Source: Capsicum annuum
Lineage: Eukaryota > Streptophyta > Magnoliopsida > Solanales > Solanaceae
Reading direction: 5' to 3'
DNA: 64,000 nt
Assembly (NCBI RefSeq): GCF_002878395.1
Contig: NC_061115.1
Span: forward strand, 155,443,192 to 155,507,191
Of this stretch, positions 21,621-33,639 are shown piece after piece (the stretch's first letter is position 1; each line of letters begins with the position of its first letter). The translations under genes and the position numbers were made by a program. The notes below the pieces were generated by a model that worked only from the letters and a program-made list of their open reading frames with translations, had not been told where the DNA came from and ran no database searches.

Positions 21621-22571
21621 GCTGGTGCACTAGGTTGCTGGTGCAACTTGAAAAACAAAGGGTAAAACTCATTTATGGAGCCCGGTTTATGCTTCAAATT
21701 CCTATAACTTGGTGTAAGTATAAATAGCCTCTTTTTGCCTGATTTTGCTCATTCTTTCACCTTGCTTCTTGAGAGTTAAATCCTAAAATAGTGTAAGAGC
21801 TTAAAGTGAAGCTTTTGTGTGCTTGGGAAGCTAGATTAAGGTCTATTTCTTGATTCTTTTACGGATTTAAGGTGAAATTTCATCATTTTCTTACTTTAAT
21901 TCTCTATTTAATTTGTTCAAACTCCAAAAACCTTATTACATTATTTATCTCCAAATTTCACTTCTTTTCATTGGAATAATATTCCTAATCCTATAATTAC
22001 TAGTTTTTCATAAATTTAACCTTCAAAATAACTTCGATTCATGATTTTAATATGGATTTCAAAGATTTTACCCGGTAGTGCTTTCAAATGGTTTTACTTC
22101 GATTTGAACCTCATTTTTCATTCGATTTGACTTGGGTTTTCAGCTGTAGATTCCTAAAAGTATGGAAAACATGTTTTTGAAGTAAAGTTACAATTTTGGC
22201 ATTCTTTCTCAAAAATGCATTTTGGTGGTCCGTTTTGACCCTGAACCAAAAGTAGGCAATATGGGTATTGTTGGCTTTGTTTTGATGCATACATTCTATA
22301 TTTGTTGGTTTTAGTGTATTTTGAGATTGTTCGTGAGGAGTAAGATTTCAGGATCAAAGTGTAGCCGATTGGTTTCAGCCTTCGACGTAAGTTATGGCTT
22401 AACTCTTCAAACTGAGTTGGGTAGTTAATTTATATTCCAAAATTCATAATTAGGGTGGGAACTAATAACGAACTACAGATATGTATTTGTTGTACCCGTG
22501 TGGGAGCCTCAATGAGATGTAATTTTTGAATTTGAGATATCATGTGATATGTACGACCATTGGAGGTTTTA
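21621..22571 (+). mobile_element. LTR-like fragment with a TATA box, family unassigned
   Basis: The fragment starts with a short direct repeat around GCTGGTGCAC and GCTGGTGCAAC (21621-21650). TATAAATAG at 21719-21727 is followed by a long T- and A-rich leader, as in LTR U3-R-U5 organisation. No PBS or LTR terminus is visible. It is bounded on the left by the truncated RT of element 2 and on the right by a minus-strand LTR fragment. Confidence 0.4.
21719..21727 (+). promoter_or_regulatory. Candidate TATA box in an LTR fragment
   Basis: TATAAATAG is a near-consensus plant TATA box in an LTR-like setting. There is no evidence that it is active. Confidence 0.4.
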
Positions 22572-24360
22572 TGTTTTCACGACTCAAGGCTACCCCCTGG
22601 TCGTGACAACGGTGCTTACGACCTCAAAGATAAGCTAAAATATAATCTAAACACTAAAATAACATGTTTGGAAGATAAATTGATCAGATACTAAAATTTG
22701 AACACTGGAATATAATCCAACGTATCTTAAACTGAATGAATGTCTATCTGTCTAAAACAACTGATAAAAATTGAAATTTTACTGACTGTTTAACTGTCTG
22801 AAAGCCTCTGCAAATCATGTGGATTTGATAGGACAGACCCCCAACTAACTCCGACTGACTAAACAGAAATAAACACTGAAATAATGATAAAATACGTCGG
22901 TTCCTCAATAGAAGAGGACTCACCACTACTACTACTGGATGATGCTGGACTGCCTATGCTGGGTCGAGAAACTGAACGTCTAAACCTATGCTATAAGACA
23001 ACATAGCACAAAAGAAGAGTATGTGATCAGTACTTTAAATGTATTGGTAAGTAAGATAAGGACTAACTGAAATGCATAAGACAAATGAACATGGAAACAT
23101 GAACATGTAAAACTGAGAATGCAAGACCAAGCATAAGCATATGCTAAAATAATATAAAATTATAATAACTAAAATCTATGTAATTGACATCTTAAATCTG
23201 TACGCTTAGTCATGCAAACATGAACTAATCTATTCAAAAAACTAGACTGAGATTGTGGGAGCTAGATATAACCGACATGCCTCAATCTAAGCTATTGGGT
23301 CTAACTTGTAACACCGGTTGGATGGGTGTTGGTACCACGCTAGCGGTACCAACACAAGACTGACAATGTGGATCCACAAGACTGATGTCCCGAAGGACGA
23401 GGGTGTCTTTCCTATAATGATGGGGGACCCTTCACAATCTACGATGGCGACATAGGTCTGGAACTTAGGAATTTCTACCAACAACTCATGCCTCTACTGA
23501 TGGGGGAGTCGTCATCCCGACATTCACTCGGGGCTAAGTGTAACTCCCAACTGAATTACGCTATTGTTATTATTCGTTTAATATGACATGGTACTTTACT
23601 TGTAAATGCTCAACATGAACATGATGTTCTAATTATAATAACGAAACCATAGTCTGACTGACTTGTTAATTAAAGCAGAATCCTAAAAAGAAAACACATA
23701 CGTATCGGATGTTCATAACCCACCAGAACTAAATGATTACTATATATGATACATTATTTAAAATAATGACATAAAGTCATAATTCAAAACCCAAGACGAG
23801 ATAATTCAATGAATAAGACAGATACATGAATTTGAACATGGGGATGGATTAAACATGAGAAAACAACATAGTCACATGGTTTAATACATAAATTGAGGCT
23901 TTATCATGAAATCAAGGGAATTAAGATGAGGGAAATTGTAATTTAAACATGGAGTGACTTAAATAACATGGAAACACATATTAACATGGCTTGAATTTGA
24001 TTTAATATGAAGTTCATGAATTAAATTCATAAGTTATATGGATAATTTCATAAAATAGGGTAATATTCATACTTTTAAACAAAAATAGGGGTTTTGGGCT
24101 CAATGGTATAAAGGGTCCCACTGATAAACACCGCACATACCTATAGTAGAAGCTTCAGGGAAGAATCCTTGTAATTGTTCTTGCCTCTAAGAAATCGTAA
24201 TTGTTGTTCTTGAGTGTGGGAGAGAAAGTAGTGTGTTAAGTTGTTGAGATTTGTGGGAAAATAATCCTCTTTGATAGTTTTAGGTAGAGCGTATACGTTA
24301 CAACAGGGAAAAAGACTAAAAAGTCCCTTAACTTTTCAGAATTTTCTCACCAGTTTTTAC
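22572..24360 (-). mobile_element. Partial LTR related to family B
   Basis: It begins in plus reading TGTTTTCACGACTCAAGG, a decayed TGTCACGACCCAAGG-type terminus. Words such as CCCCCAACTAACTCCGACT, AACCTATGCTATAAGACAAC and CAACATAGCACA-like tracts match the family B LTRs in order. The match runs out near 24360, short of where the CpG cassette and U3 start would be, so the 5' end of the LTR is missing. Its flanks show no duplication. The right boundary is approximate. Confidence 0.6.
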
Positions 24361-26250
24361 GAGAATAACAATCAGGGTTACTATTTTATATAGAATAGCA
24401 TTTTCAAATAATCAAAAAATAATAAAACCAACCATAGAAGAAAAATATATGCATACAAAATGTATCATAAATAAAATTACATATATGGAAACAAAAGTAT
24501 TCTGAAGATATTAAAATGTTCTAACATAATAGTAGTGCTTCATGATTTTAATTATAAATGGATTCCCTACAAATCAAAATTATTTTTCCTATACTTTCTT
24601 CAAGGATCATTCTACCAATAAGATCATAAACCCTAACCCCAACCGGTTGTTTGGAGTCCTTGTGCTTTATGTAATTCTCAGCTATTGCAATCTTGTTGGT
24701 GCAGCTCCCCCAGTTTTTGTGTTTCAACCCGAAAACTCAATTTTTTCTAACCATTTTTTACCTCCTCAAAACTTTTAAGACACATTGAAGATGTGATTTT
24801 CTTAATATGGTCTTGGAATTTTGATGGAACAACCAAAATATTATAGACGGAAAGTTGAACATCACAATCTTGAAGGTGTTAGTGAAATAATACAGTGGAA
24901 AAGTAGTAGAGATGGTGCTAGCGATATATTATATAGTAATTTCTATGTCGTTGACTGGAATCTTTTCCACTCTTAGGAATCCATAGAAAGAAATAATTTC
25001 TTCTTCGGGATGTTTAGCACAATACTACATATGCTTCTTAAACTTAAGAATACACTTAAGAGAGTACTGTAATTAGATGACTTGATAGAAAAGTATGATT
25101 TCTTCATTTATATGCAATTAAAGTAAATTTTAATATTAAATTACCTGAATTCATTGTTCATGTTAATTGGAGGAGTTGTTACAAATTTTTCATCCCCATA
25201 TTTTGATCCAAAATCATCCTTAACACACCCCTGAGGGTCTGTTGGAAATTGACTTCAGCTGAATCATTAACAACCACATTGTAAGCTGTAAATTGAATGA
25301 TAACTTTAGCATAGGCATGTCGATTAATCAACAAATATGCAAAATTGGTATATATGTCATAGTACAAGAGAGTATCATAATAAATAATTTTCCGCTTAAA
25401 TTCTTCATAGTAGCTTTAATTAAAAAGGGAGCCTGGTGATTTAAAGTTACCGCTTTGTACAGTATACGAGGAAGGGATCCACCACAAGAGTGTAATTGTA
25501 TTCAACTTTACTTTGCATTTCTGCAGGAGGAGCTTCCAAGGCTTGAACATGTGACCTCTTGGTCACTTGGCAGCAAATTTACCAGTTACTCCAAGGCTCC
25601 CCTTCAAATAGTATTTATGTAATTCCATATATTAAACAGTCAGCAGATGCTCTTTACTTGATGGTAAAATAAAAATTACCAAATCAAGTAAAGTAAGAAG
25701 CTAAGTTCATGTATTTCGGAAGTTGAAGCATTCTTTAAAATATTCATCATTTTTCTCTTTTCAAAAAATGCTTTACCTTTGATAAGGATTATGAAATAAA
25801 TAATATGAATTATTATGATCATAAATTTATGTAGGTGCCTTCAAGGTACTATAAGCAACTGAAAACAGTTAATATCACATCTAATGAAAAATACAACTGT
25901 GGATTTAATTCCTATAGGTATGAAAAGTTGTAGAAGAGAGTTGAATATATAGGGATACAAGACGACATCGAAGTAGAAATATCAATATGGAAATTTAAAT
26001 GATCTTGACCAGAACTCTCTTTTTCTATTTGTGACAAACATAAAAGATACCAAAATGTGATAGCAAAAATGTTACAGCAAAATGAAGCCTATACATGAAC
26101 AAATTAAAATAATAATAACTTGTTTCCTCATGGCTAGCTTATGTCAGGATTACTCCAACCAACCAATATGTTACTTGTGAATTGAAGAAATATTCAAATT
26201 TTCTAAGTTACGTGTACTTCTATTACAAAATGAAAGTACATGAAATAACT
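24361..26250. other. Island without LTR sequence, contains a SINE
   Basis: This is AT-rich sequence between LTR fragments. Apart from the SINE at 25413-25601 I recognise nothing. Two minus-strand stretches (about 24600-24780 and 25145-25380) have locally open frames and somewhat protein-like composition but no recognisable family. Confidence 0.5.
25413..25601 (-). mobile_element. tRNA-derived SINE, Au/TS-like
   Basis: Read on the minus strand, the head is GGGGAGCCTTGGAGTAACTGG, carrying a Pol III A box (complement of 25581-25594). A B-box-like stretch GGTCACATGTTCAAGCC follows (complement of 25540-25556). The body has CTTGTGGTGGATCCCTTCC and ends ACCAGGCTCCCTTTTT, the pattern of the widespread plant Au-type SINEs. 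It is flanked by CTTCATAGTA (25403-25412) and CTTCAAATAGTA (25602-25613), an apparent target-site duplication differing by a 2-base indel. SINEs of this kind rely on LINE enzymes in trans. This copy is diverged from the canonical sequence and probably old. Confidence 0.88.
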
Positions 26251-26264
26251 TTCATTGTCTATCA

Positions 26265-26530
26265 TAATATCTTCCGGACTCGAATCGAGTAATGATATCA
26301 TCAACACATCCTCCGTACTCAAAACCAGTATCAATATCATCAACATTCCTCCAGACTTAAACCGGGTATCAATATCATTAACATATCCTCCGGACTAGAA
26401 CTGGGTATCAATATCATCAACATATCCTCCAGATTCAAACCAGATATCAATATCATCCACATATCCTTGGAACTCAAATAGGGTGTCAATATCATCAACA
26501 TATCTTACGACCTTTTAGGGTATCATCATA
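26265..26530 (-). repeat. About six copies of a 39-bp repeat
   Basis: Units of the form ATCCTCCGGACTCGAAC, CGGGTATCAATATCATCAAC recur about every 39 bp with several substitutions each. The same unit, more degenerate, is found at 43620-43870. CpG-containing positions vary most. Confidence 0.88.
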
Positions 26531-26574
26531 TTATCACAATATTATCATAATAGAAATCAATATCAATAATAAAG

Positions 26575-26760
26575 AAAAAGCCCCACAATAGCTAAAGTAA
26601 ATGGCAATCCTCACGAGGGCTAAAGTAAAGAGCAAGCCTCACGAGGGCTGTAGTAAATGACATGTAAGTGAATGGAAATCTCCACAAGGGCTAAAGTAAA
26701 TGACAAGCCCCACGAGGGCTAAGTAAAGTGCCAGACGCATGAGGGCTAAAGTAAAAGTGA
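26575..26760 (-). repeat. Second tandem repeat, CACGAGGGCTAAAGTAAA type
   Basis: Five to six units centred on CCTCACGAGGGCTAAAGTAA recur at about 28-36 bp spacing, immediately right of the 39-bp array. They occupy the U3 of the same LTR. Confidence 0.82.
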
Positions 26761-26828
26761 AGTAAGGAGGAACACTCCTTTATATCTCATCATTCAGTGT
26801 CGAGGATAATTTATCCATAAATATGTGA

Positions 26829-26848
26829 ATATATATATATATATATAG
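26829..26848. repeat. AT dinucleotide microsatellite
   Basis: About ten uninterrupted AT units lie in the U3 of the A' 3' LTR. Confidence 0.9.
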
Positions 26849-29199
26849 TATGAATATTACAAAGAAATAATGGGTTAAACATGGTTAGTAGCATAGCTTC
26901 TCATGTACTCAATAAATATACCATTTATAACCCTTATTATCATGGATCATAATATTAGCAACAAGAAGGCTTTCTAACATAATCACTAGTTGGGTTACTA
27001 GACAAAACATAACATGAGCCCAACATAATCTATAGAGTATCTTTACGCATAGTCAAAAAGTTTACCTTCTAACACCATTAACATCATCATTTCCAATATA
27101 GATAATAAAAAAGATTTCTAATATGATTGGTTAGCATAATTATTAAGCATGATCATAACTTGGGCAATAATACTATTAACAGCCAAAACACTAGTTTGCA
27201 TGATGGTTTAATCAACAGTATAGTCAAGGACTAATCATTAAAAAATCTACAATTTAGTCATTTAGACCTTGGGCATAACCAAATGAAATATCATGAACCA
27301 TAGCACATTAGTAGCATATTCATTAGCTTGCTATTGACCAAAAGATATTTCATTATTAATATGAATAATGGCTAAAGAATTACATGATCCTTAATTTATT
27401 CATAGTGTGGTCAATAATATAATTTATGATGGGCCATATTATAGACAGGGCTAGTTTAATAGCATGATCATTAGCCCAACCAATAGATAATCGGAATAAC
27501 ATAATTAATAGCTTGACATAGCTTTATCCAACAAGGCATACAAAGGGATAATTACTTGGGAATCATTCTCAATGTCATTCCACGTAACCAACAAGTACCA
27601 AGAATCATTAATATAGACTCAAAAGGTCACTCTATAGTTAATTACTATGCGTAAGTTTTCAGGAGAACTAATCACAAGTATTGTCTCAAGGTGGGTCAAT
27701 AAGCCCATATTCTTCAAAATGCATTCTAAGTCAATTTCTATCCCTGACTAGGCTAAGGTTTCTAAATCAACTCTTAGATATATAGAAAGCCACCATAATA
27801 CCTAAGGTAGATATTTTACTCAAGCATCTTTACTAAGTCTAATGGAACAAAGGCAACCTTCCCTAGTGTAAGCAACTATGGCCAATTTACTCCACGTATG
27901 ATCAGTATAGTATAATATCTAAGGTTGAGTATTTTTAAGGCATTCTCATGCTAAACATGAGTAATGAAGTTTGTTCCACCTAATATATTTGGAAACAAGT
28001 CAAGCTTTCTAACTTCTAAAATTCATATAGCTTAATTTGTCCAGCTAACCGAAGTATTGCATTTTATCATTCCAATACTTAAAACCTATCCCAATCTAAC
28101 GAGATATAACAATTATATCAAAACATAGTTCAATCTAACTAGAAGTAAGCCTAATCTGCCTCAAATCCTAAAAACGGCCACGAACCGCTAAACCTTTCCT
28201 TTTCCTTTTCAAGAAGCTTCTTCGAGGTGCCAAGATATCAAAAACATAATCTACACATTATAAGAATTTCAATATCCATATTTCACCATTGTTGTTCGGG
28301 TCCAGAAACAACACCCAAAACCCCAAGTGCATCCCACATAGATGAAAACATGTTTACGAGATCAATCCAATGTTCATACACCACTAAGGAATCATAACCC
28401 TTAAGAATTAGATGAAAACCAACCATATTTGGGCTAAAACCAACCGTCAAGAAATTTGGGTTTTTGGGTAGAATTCAAGAAACTAAAGCTTGAAAAAGGA
28501 AGGATTCATACCTTTAATCCGTTGTTAATCCCAAAAATATATGTTAATCAAGCTTCTAACTCACCCCCAAGAATTAATTTGAAGTTAATCAATCATTCTA
28601 GATCTTAAAGGGAAGTGAAAATTGTCAGTTTCTCTACCAAAGGGCTACCTGTAGTGCCTTGGTTGCTGTTAAATGGGTCCACAAGGTCAAAACATGTTTT
28701 TTGACCCTTCAGAATAATTGGGACTCTGTTTTTTACAAATGAACTATGTAGCTGCACTAAAATTGATGTTTCGAATGCATTGATTTAGTTATGTTTTCCA
28801 TCCAAGGCCTTTTAGACCAATTATGGGCCCCATACCCATGTCTATGTATTTTCTTAGTTTTTGATGCATTGGTCAAAATGAACTCGGTTTCTTAGACCGA
28901 AACCAAGGGTCTTTCTAGCCTAAAATCAATATTTTGGAGCTGCTGGCATAGCCAAAATTTGCATCTGAAGTTATTTAGCTAAATTTTTCACTTAGCAGCC
29001 ATTCAGAACCATTGAATACTAATAAATGGAGAATTGGTCCTAAAACCAAACACACTGTCTGGTAACTGAACTATCAATTCCAGCAAGCCAAAAATGACTT
29101 AAGGCAGCTATGGATAATCTCTAATGTCAAACATAAGTAGATGGTATGGAAAATGATGTGAAGAGTCATTACAATATCCACTACTTAAGAATATTCGTC

Positions 29200-29822
29200 C
29201 CCAAAAGTTAAGGATAAGTAAGTACTTGAAGCCTTGAACAGGTGAGGATACTGGGTCTGTATCTCGCTCTCAATCTCCCAAGTGGCCTTCTTCACTAGAA
29301 GGTATCTCCACTGAGCATTAGAAACTAGAACTTTTTTGGGGATCAATCACCTCAAATCACTAGCCAAAATGAGTGCAGGCTCCTCAACAAATATTGAGTG
29401 ATCATCCAACTAGGCTAAGCCCCATCAAAACACAAGAGAAGGAATAGGAATAAGTCACCGCAACATAGAGACATAGAAAGCTAAATAAACTACAACCAAA
29501 TCAAGAGGTGAACTTAACTAACTAGAGGCACAGAGAATCTCAAAGGGTCTAACATATCTCTAACTGAGCTTACCCTTTCTTCCAAACCTCATTAGACCTG
29601 TCATGGGTGAAACATAGATGAATACACAACCACCAAATCCAAATCTCAAGGCATAAAGCCGATGATGTGCATAGGCCCAATGCCTAATCTGTACCATTCT
29701 CAATCTATCCTGAATCATCCTAACTCTTTTGATGGGTCCTAAAGAAAATCTGAATGACGAGGTCTCACCTTCGATGTTTTAACCCATCCAACCAGAAATG
29801 ACATCTCCTGGCATATAAAGCC
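29200..29822 (-). pseudogene. pol: Element A' integrase C-terminus and chromodomain-type tail
   Basis: In minus-strand frames one reads ALYARRC at the deletion joint, GPIKRVRMIQDRLRM, then VSPMTGLMRFGRKGKLS (about 29560-29610). Near the end of the domain comes EIESEIQTQYPHLF (about 29245-29290). These are the standard C-terminal landmarks of plant chromovirus integrase. The first identifiable residues follow RT sequence directly, see the deletion joint near 29820. Confidence 0.78.
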
Positions 29823-30200
29823 TCAAATCAAACTTAGAAAATATGCTGTATCCTGAAGGTTATCAAACAAATCATCAATGCAAGCAAAGGATAATGGGTC
29901 TTCATCGTCACCTTACTAAGCTATGTATAACTAATATACATACGCAAAGAACCATACAGTAAGGTGCCATAGAAACAGGTCGGGTGCTAGGCTCTAGGTA
30001 AATAGAAAACTCAATCTCCATGACAGGTCGGTAGGGAGCACATCAGGAAAATCATAAATAATAAGGATAGAGTCAAGACTCGCAACCCCTAAAAATAAGT
30101 CCCAAAGATAAAATATAATCCTTGTTGGCTCGCATATAATAGCTCTCTGCCACACAAATGGGGATACATCGAGCATAGCTAAGGAAACAATCTAGGAAAA
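29823..30200 (-). pseudogene. pol: Element A' N-terminal RT remnant
   Basis: IIYDFPDVLPTDLSW (within 29994-30176) is the linker block upstream of RT. A short piece with MCIS and SKVTMKTHYPL-like sequence follows, and then FSKFDLRL, at which the RT ends abruptly. The catalytic YxDD region is not present. Confidence 0.7.
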
Positions 30201-30699
30201 ATATTCCATGACTGCTTGATAGTGGAATTATAAGTCCATGACTAAAATCATATCAAAATCCACCATAATCAGAATAATAGGTCAACATAAGTATCAAAAT
30301 CACTGACAGTCATAAAACCTGATTAGAATACATCAATCCACTACTAAAGAATCACCCACACGAGTAGATGTGCGCGATGGCACAAATAATAAATCAATAG
30401 ACAACTCAAATTGTGGTGTATATTTAAAAGATATAAATATAAGAATAAGTGGATCTAGGATCTAATAAAAGAAGGGTTGGCTCGTGGCTCATCAAAATCA
30501 CACCTGTATCCACATTATCCAAAGTGTAAGCCTCGGGTGTATCAGGTATTGTACATAACTGAACATGTCTACCACATTGTTGGGCACCTAACTAGCCTTT
30601 TGTCCTACCCGTCTAAGGACCAACTCGAGCACTTTGGTAACTACTCTTGCAACCACGAGAACTACCTCTAACTGAGGGGGTGAACTTCTTTTAGACGAA

Positions 30700-31830
30700 C
30701 AACCATCACCCTACAACTAGGGCTATCCCACAAATAGTGACCAGGAAGTCTACAAGTAAATCAAGAAATTTGAGCGAAACTAGAATCAATTGATCCAGCT
30801 GACCCAGAATGATCACCACGTTTAGATAGATCAAAAAATAAACCCTTCGAAGATTGACCCATTCCCCTACAAGGGCAATATTTTAGCACTAGAATGACCA
30901 CTTCCAGTAATCTAAAGAGTTGTTAGAATTGGTCAACTCGGCTGACTCTAAGGCTGAAAAGATAATGCCAAGGATACTTATCTGAGAAGACATGCAAATA
31001 GAAAGCCTTAACTCTATAACAAAGAGGTAAGCTATCTCATACCTCACAACTATAATTGAGCCCTGCTCTAATTTAAGGAACTAATCCCTCAATCAACCTC
31101 TATGGCTGCGAGACATTACTCCTCAAAGAATATCTTAGAGAACTAAGTCAAGGAGAATCCAGTTATTCTAGAATCGATAAAATCTCTCCACCAATGATGA
31201 GAAGACAATTCTAACTGATATATATGGAATAATTCTTACCACATGTCTCAACAAGGTCCAAACCATGAATTCTATCCTCATACATAGTCAGGAACTCATG
31301 TGCATCCTCTTTAAGTGCACCATAAAATCTCAGCGTATTAGAAATCTGCCCAATATCTTCTGCTTTCCAGAAGATATAGCAGGCTGGGCAACCACTGACT
31401 AGACAACAATCAGTGCAGGAGAAATCTTAACTAGCCACAGTTACTGGTTGTCCCTCTACCTCAGTGTCGCTCTGATCCGTAGACTGTGCAACATCCAATG
31501 ATACACCACAAATACTACTCAATAACTAACTAATGCATCTATGATCACTGTTGAAAAAATAATCCTAGTAGAGCCTGGATTGATTTTCGGTCCATAACTG
31601 GCGTTGGTGAAAGAATCTTTAGCTCCGGTGAAGGAATAGGGTCTGGGAAGATGAACTATCCTGACCTTTAACAAGGGACACATCTCTAGGTTTTCCATGA
31701 CCTTTGGATCATCCATGTTAAATAATAGGAGTAGGATCCCTGGGGTCGGTCTTGGGATCCTTATCTCATGTAGCGGTAGCATGTGTCCTGGCCTTCTACA
31801 AAAGAGTAAAGTCAAGAGAATATTCTACGA
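30700..31830 (-). pseudogene. gag: Element A' gag, broken
   Basis: The N-terminal region at 31660-31770 aligns with element 2 gag (RIPRPTPGIL and downstream). The capsid block near 31030-31140 gives, across frames, FFEE and GSIIVVRYEIAY, corresponding to the ...QGSMTVxEYxxxF block. A zinc-knuckle remnant with LPGHYLWDS lies near 30735-30760. Multiple stops; dead copy. Confidence 0.7.
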
Positions 31831-31985
31831 ACCAACTCAGACTCTCGGCACAATATGAGTGAAAGAAGTGAACAAATGCTAAGGATGTCCTATAAACTCC
31901 CAAAGATAGGAAATGCACGTCAACTTTCCAATCTACAGGACTATACTAGACATTTTCTCTTGTTCCAACAATACTAGTGAAAGCT

Positions 31986-31998
31986 GGCTCTGATACAA
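31986..31998 (-). other. Primer binding site, element A'
   Basis: The minus strand reads TTGTATCAGAGCC, matching the initiator-Met complement TGGTATCAGAGCC at 12 of 13 positions. Confidence 0.8.
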
Positions 31999-32001
31999 AT
32001 T

Positions 32002-33639
32002 TTTCATGACCTGATTTATGAGTCATGATGGGACCTACCAATCCCCACCAGTAGGTAAGACAATACCATAACCAGAGCTAATGCAATAGGTTAATTCAAC
32101 AAGAAAGTCCTAACAAACGCAAAATTTAAAGAACACCAACTACTAACACAGGGGTTCTAGATAAAATAAGAAATCATACAGCTACTAATCCCAATATCTG
32201 GTTGAGCTAGTACAAGAGCGACTAATAGTATTAATATAACTCCAAGTCTAAAATAGTTAATACATTTGTCTCTGATACTAAAGGAGGAATACAAAAGATA
32301 GAGGAAAATTGGGTGACTCAAACACTAGGAGCTCACCCTATCTATAAAATCAATCAATGCATGAACCATAATCAATGGCGATAGCTAATACTTGAATCTG
32401 CACCAAAAAGGTATGGAAGTATAGTATGAGTACCAAAACAACGGGTACTCAGTAGGCATCATGGACCGACTCAGCTAATTCATAATATAAGAATTATAAA
32501 GTGCAAGATAATCATAACTAAGTCATGGTTCAAAATTGAACCTAAATCATCTCTATCATCAATGTATATAATATGTAAGTAATTTCGAATAGCAGTATAA
32601 CATAAGGCATCAATACAAAGCAATATTGCCACAAATAACAATCATGGAATATAATAAATAACAATATAATATAAGGTATCAATGCATGCCAATATTGTCT
32701 AGAATAAGGACTAAATATTTGAAATCATAAAGAAACACAAGTGCAATCACAAGCAAACACAAGTAAAAAGTTGGCGCCTATACACCAACCTATGCATAAA
32801 GGAAAGAAACCATCATGGCATTCCATACCACCAGGGAGTGTACCCAAGACAGTATAAAGTAAGGGATCGAATCACCAATATATATATAACCAACTTTTTC
32901 AATATCCACAATTTTCCACAATTTCTACCAAACGACCATTTGCCAATATTCATAATCATCACCAATAATCATAATTTAATAATATATACCAATATACTCA
33001 TAACTGTAACTATACCACCATATAGGTACCTATCTTATCATTACACCCTATACACTTATTATTATCTATCCAATGGTTATTACTAAACTAATTACTTACT
33101 AGTAATCATATAACTTTTAATTCTTATCCATTCATTATTCATCACATCATTACTATTTATGAATTAATGACTAACCATTATTTACTCACTAGCCAAAAGT
33201 AGCGTCTAGTTAAGATTCACCACTAGACTGTGTACTCCAATTAACCAATATTCATTTCTAGCCTATATAATACTACTAGTAACCATTTAACAAAAGACCA
33301 CTAATCACCATGAGTACACTAATTTATCTCTCAACTAACATTTCTTATTAAATAACATCATTAATCCATAAATCCTCATTAAACAATTAATCAACATCGG
33401 AAACTTAGTCCTCAATGGTATCTAATCATCACCATCCCTAAACCCATTATCATTAACCACCATAATGAAATAATCATCCTTATTAATAGCCATCAAAACC
33501 AATAGTCCTCTTTCCCACTAAGGTTCACAAATTCACTAGTCACTATTAGCCACTTAAGTAATATCCATCACTAAGCATCTTTCATCCTTATATCAACAAC
33601 TATACCAAGTTATACCTCAACCAATTAGAAGACTATAAC
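32002..33639 (-). repeat. Element A' 5' LTR, U5-R-U3 part
   Basis: It starts in plus reading TTTCATGACC next to the PBS. It contains GGGTACTCAGTAGGCATC (about 32441-32458), shared with element 2 in reverse. The rest is AT-rich U3. At 33640 it is interrupted by element B, and LTR sequence with the family's 39-bp repeats continues at 43504. Confidence 0.7.

Larger units (their letters stand above)
26251..29174 (-). repeat. Element A' 3' LTR, U3 part (family A)
   Basis: It ends in plus reading GAGTCATTACA at 29174, i.e. an LTR starting TGTAATGACTC on the minus strand, directly followed by element A' internal sequence. The left part contains 39-bp repeats that match those at 43620-43870 in the other LTR of the same element. 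R and U5 are absent, so the LTR is truncated at its left end near 26250. Confidence 0.7.
29175..32001 (-). mobile_element. Element A' internal domain, internally deleted (family A)
   Basis: On the minus strand the order is PBS, gag, protease remnant, start of RT, then directly the C-terminal integrase and chromodomain-type tail before the 3' LTR. The whole internal domain is only 2.8 kb. Homology to element 2 is clear in the leader and gag, and the PBS is present. The catalytic RT, RNase H and integrase core are missing, so this copy could only have moved in trans after the deletion, or never. Confidence 0.8.

Noticed and set aside
24542..24778. Plus-strand open frame of 78 codons
   Set aside because: No recognisable domain, and composition fits AT-rich non-coding DNA; the opposite strand is equally open.
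25540..25601. tRNA gene on the minus strand
   Set aside because: A and B boxes are present but the cloverleaf is not maintained and a SINE body with duplication follows; it is a SINE head.
26265..26760. CRISPR-like appearance of repeats with spacers
   Set aside because: The repeats are contiguous and degenerate without unique spacers, and the genome is eukaryotic; these are LTR minisatellites.
32838..33086. Plus-strand open frame of 82 codons
   Set aside because: Low-complexity Tyr, Ile and Asn composition in AT-rich U3 of the A' 5' LTR; no protein features.
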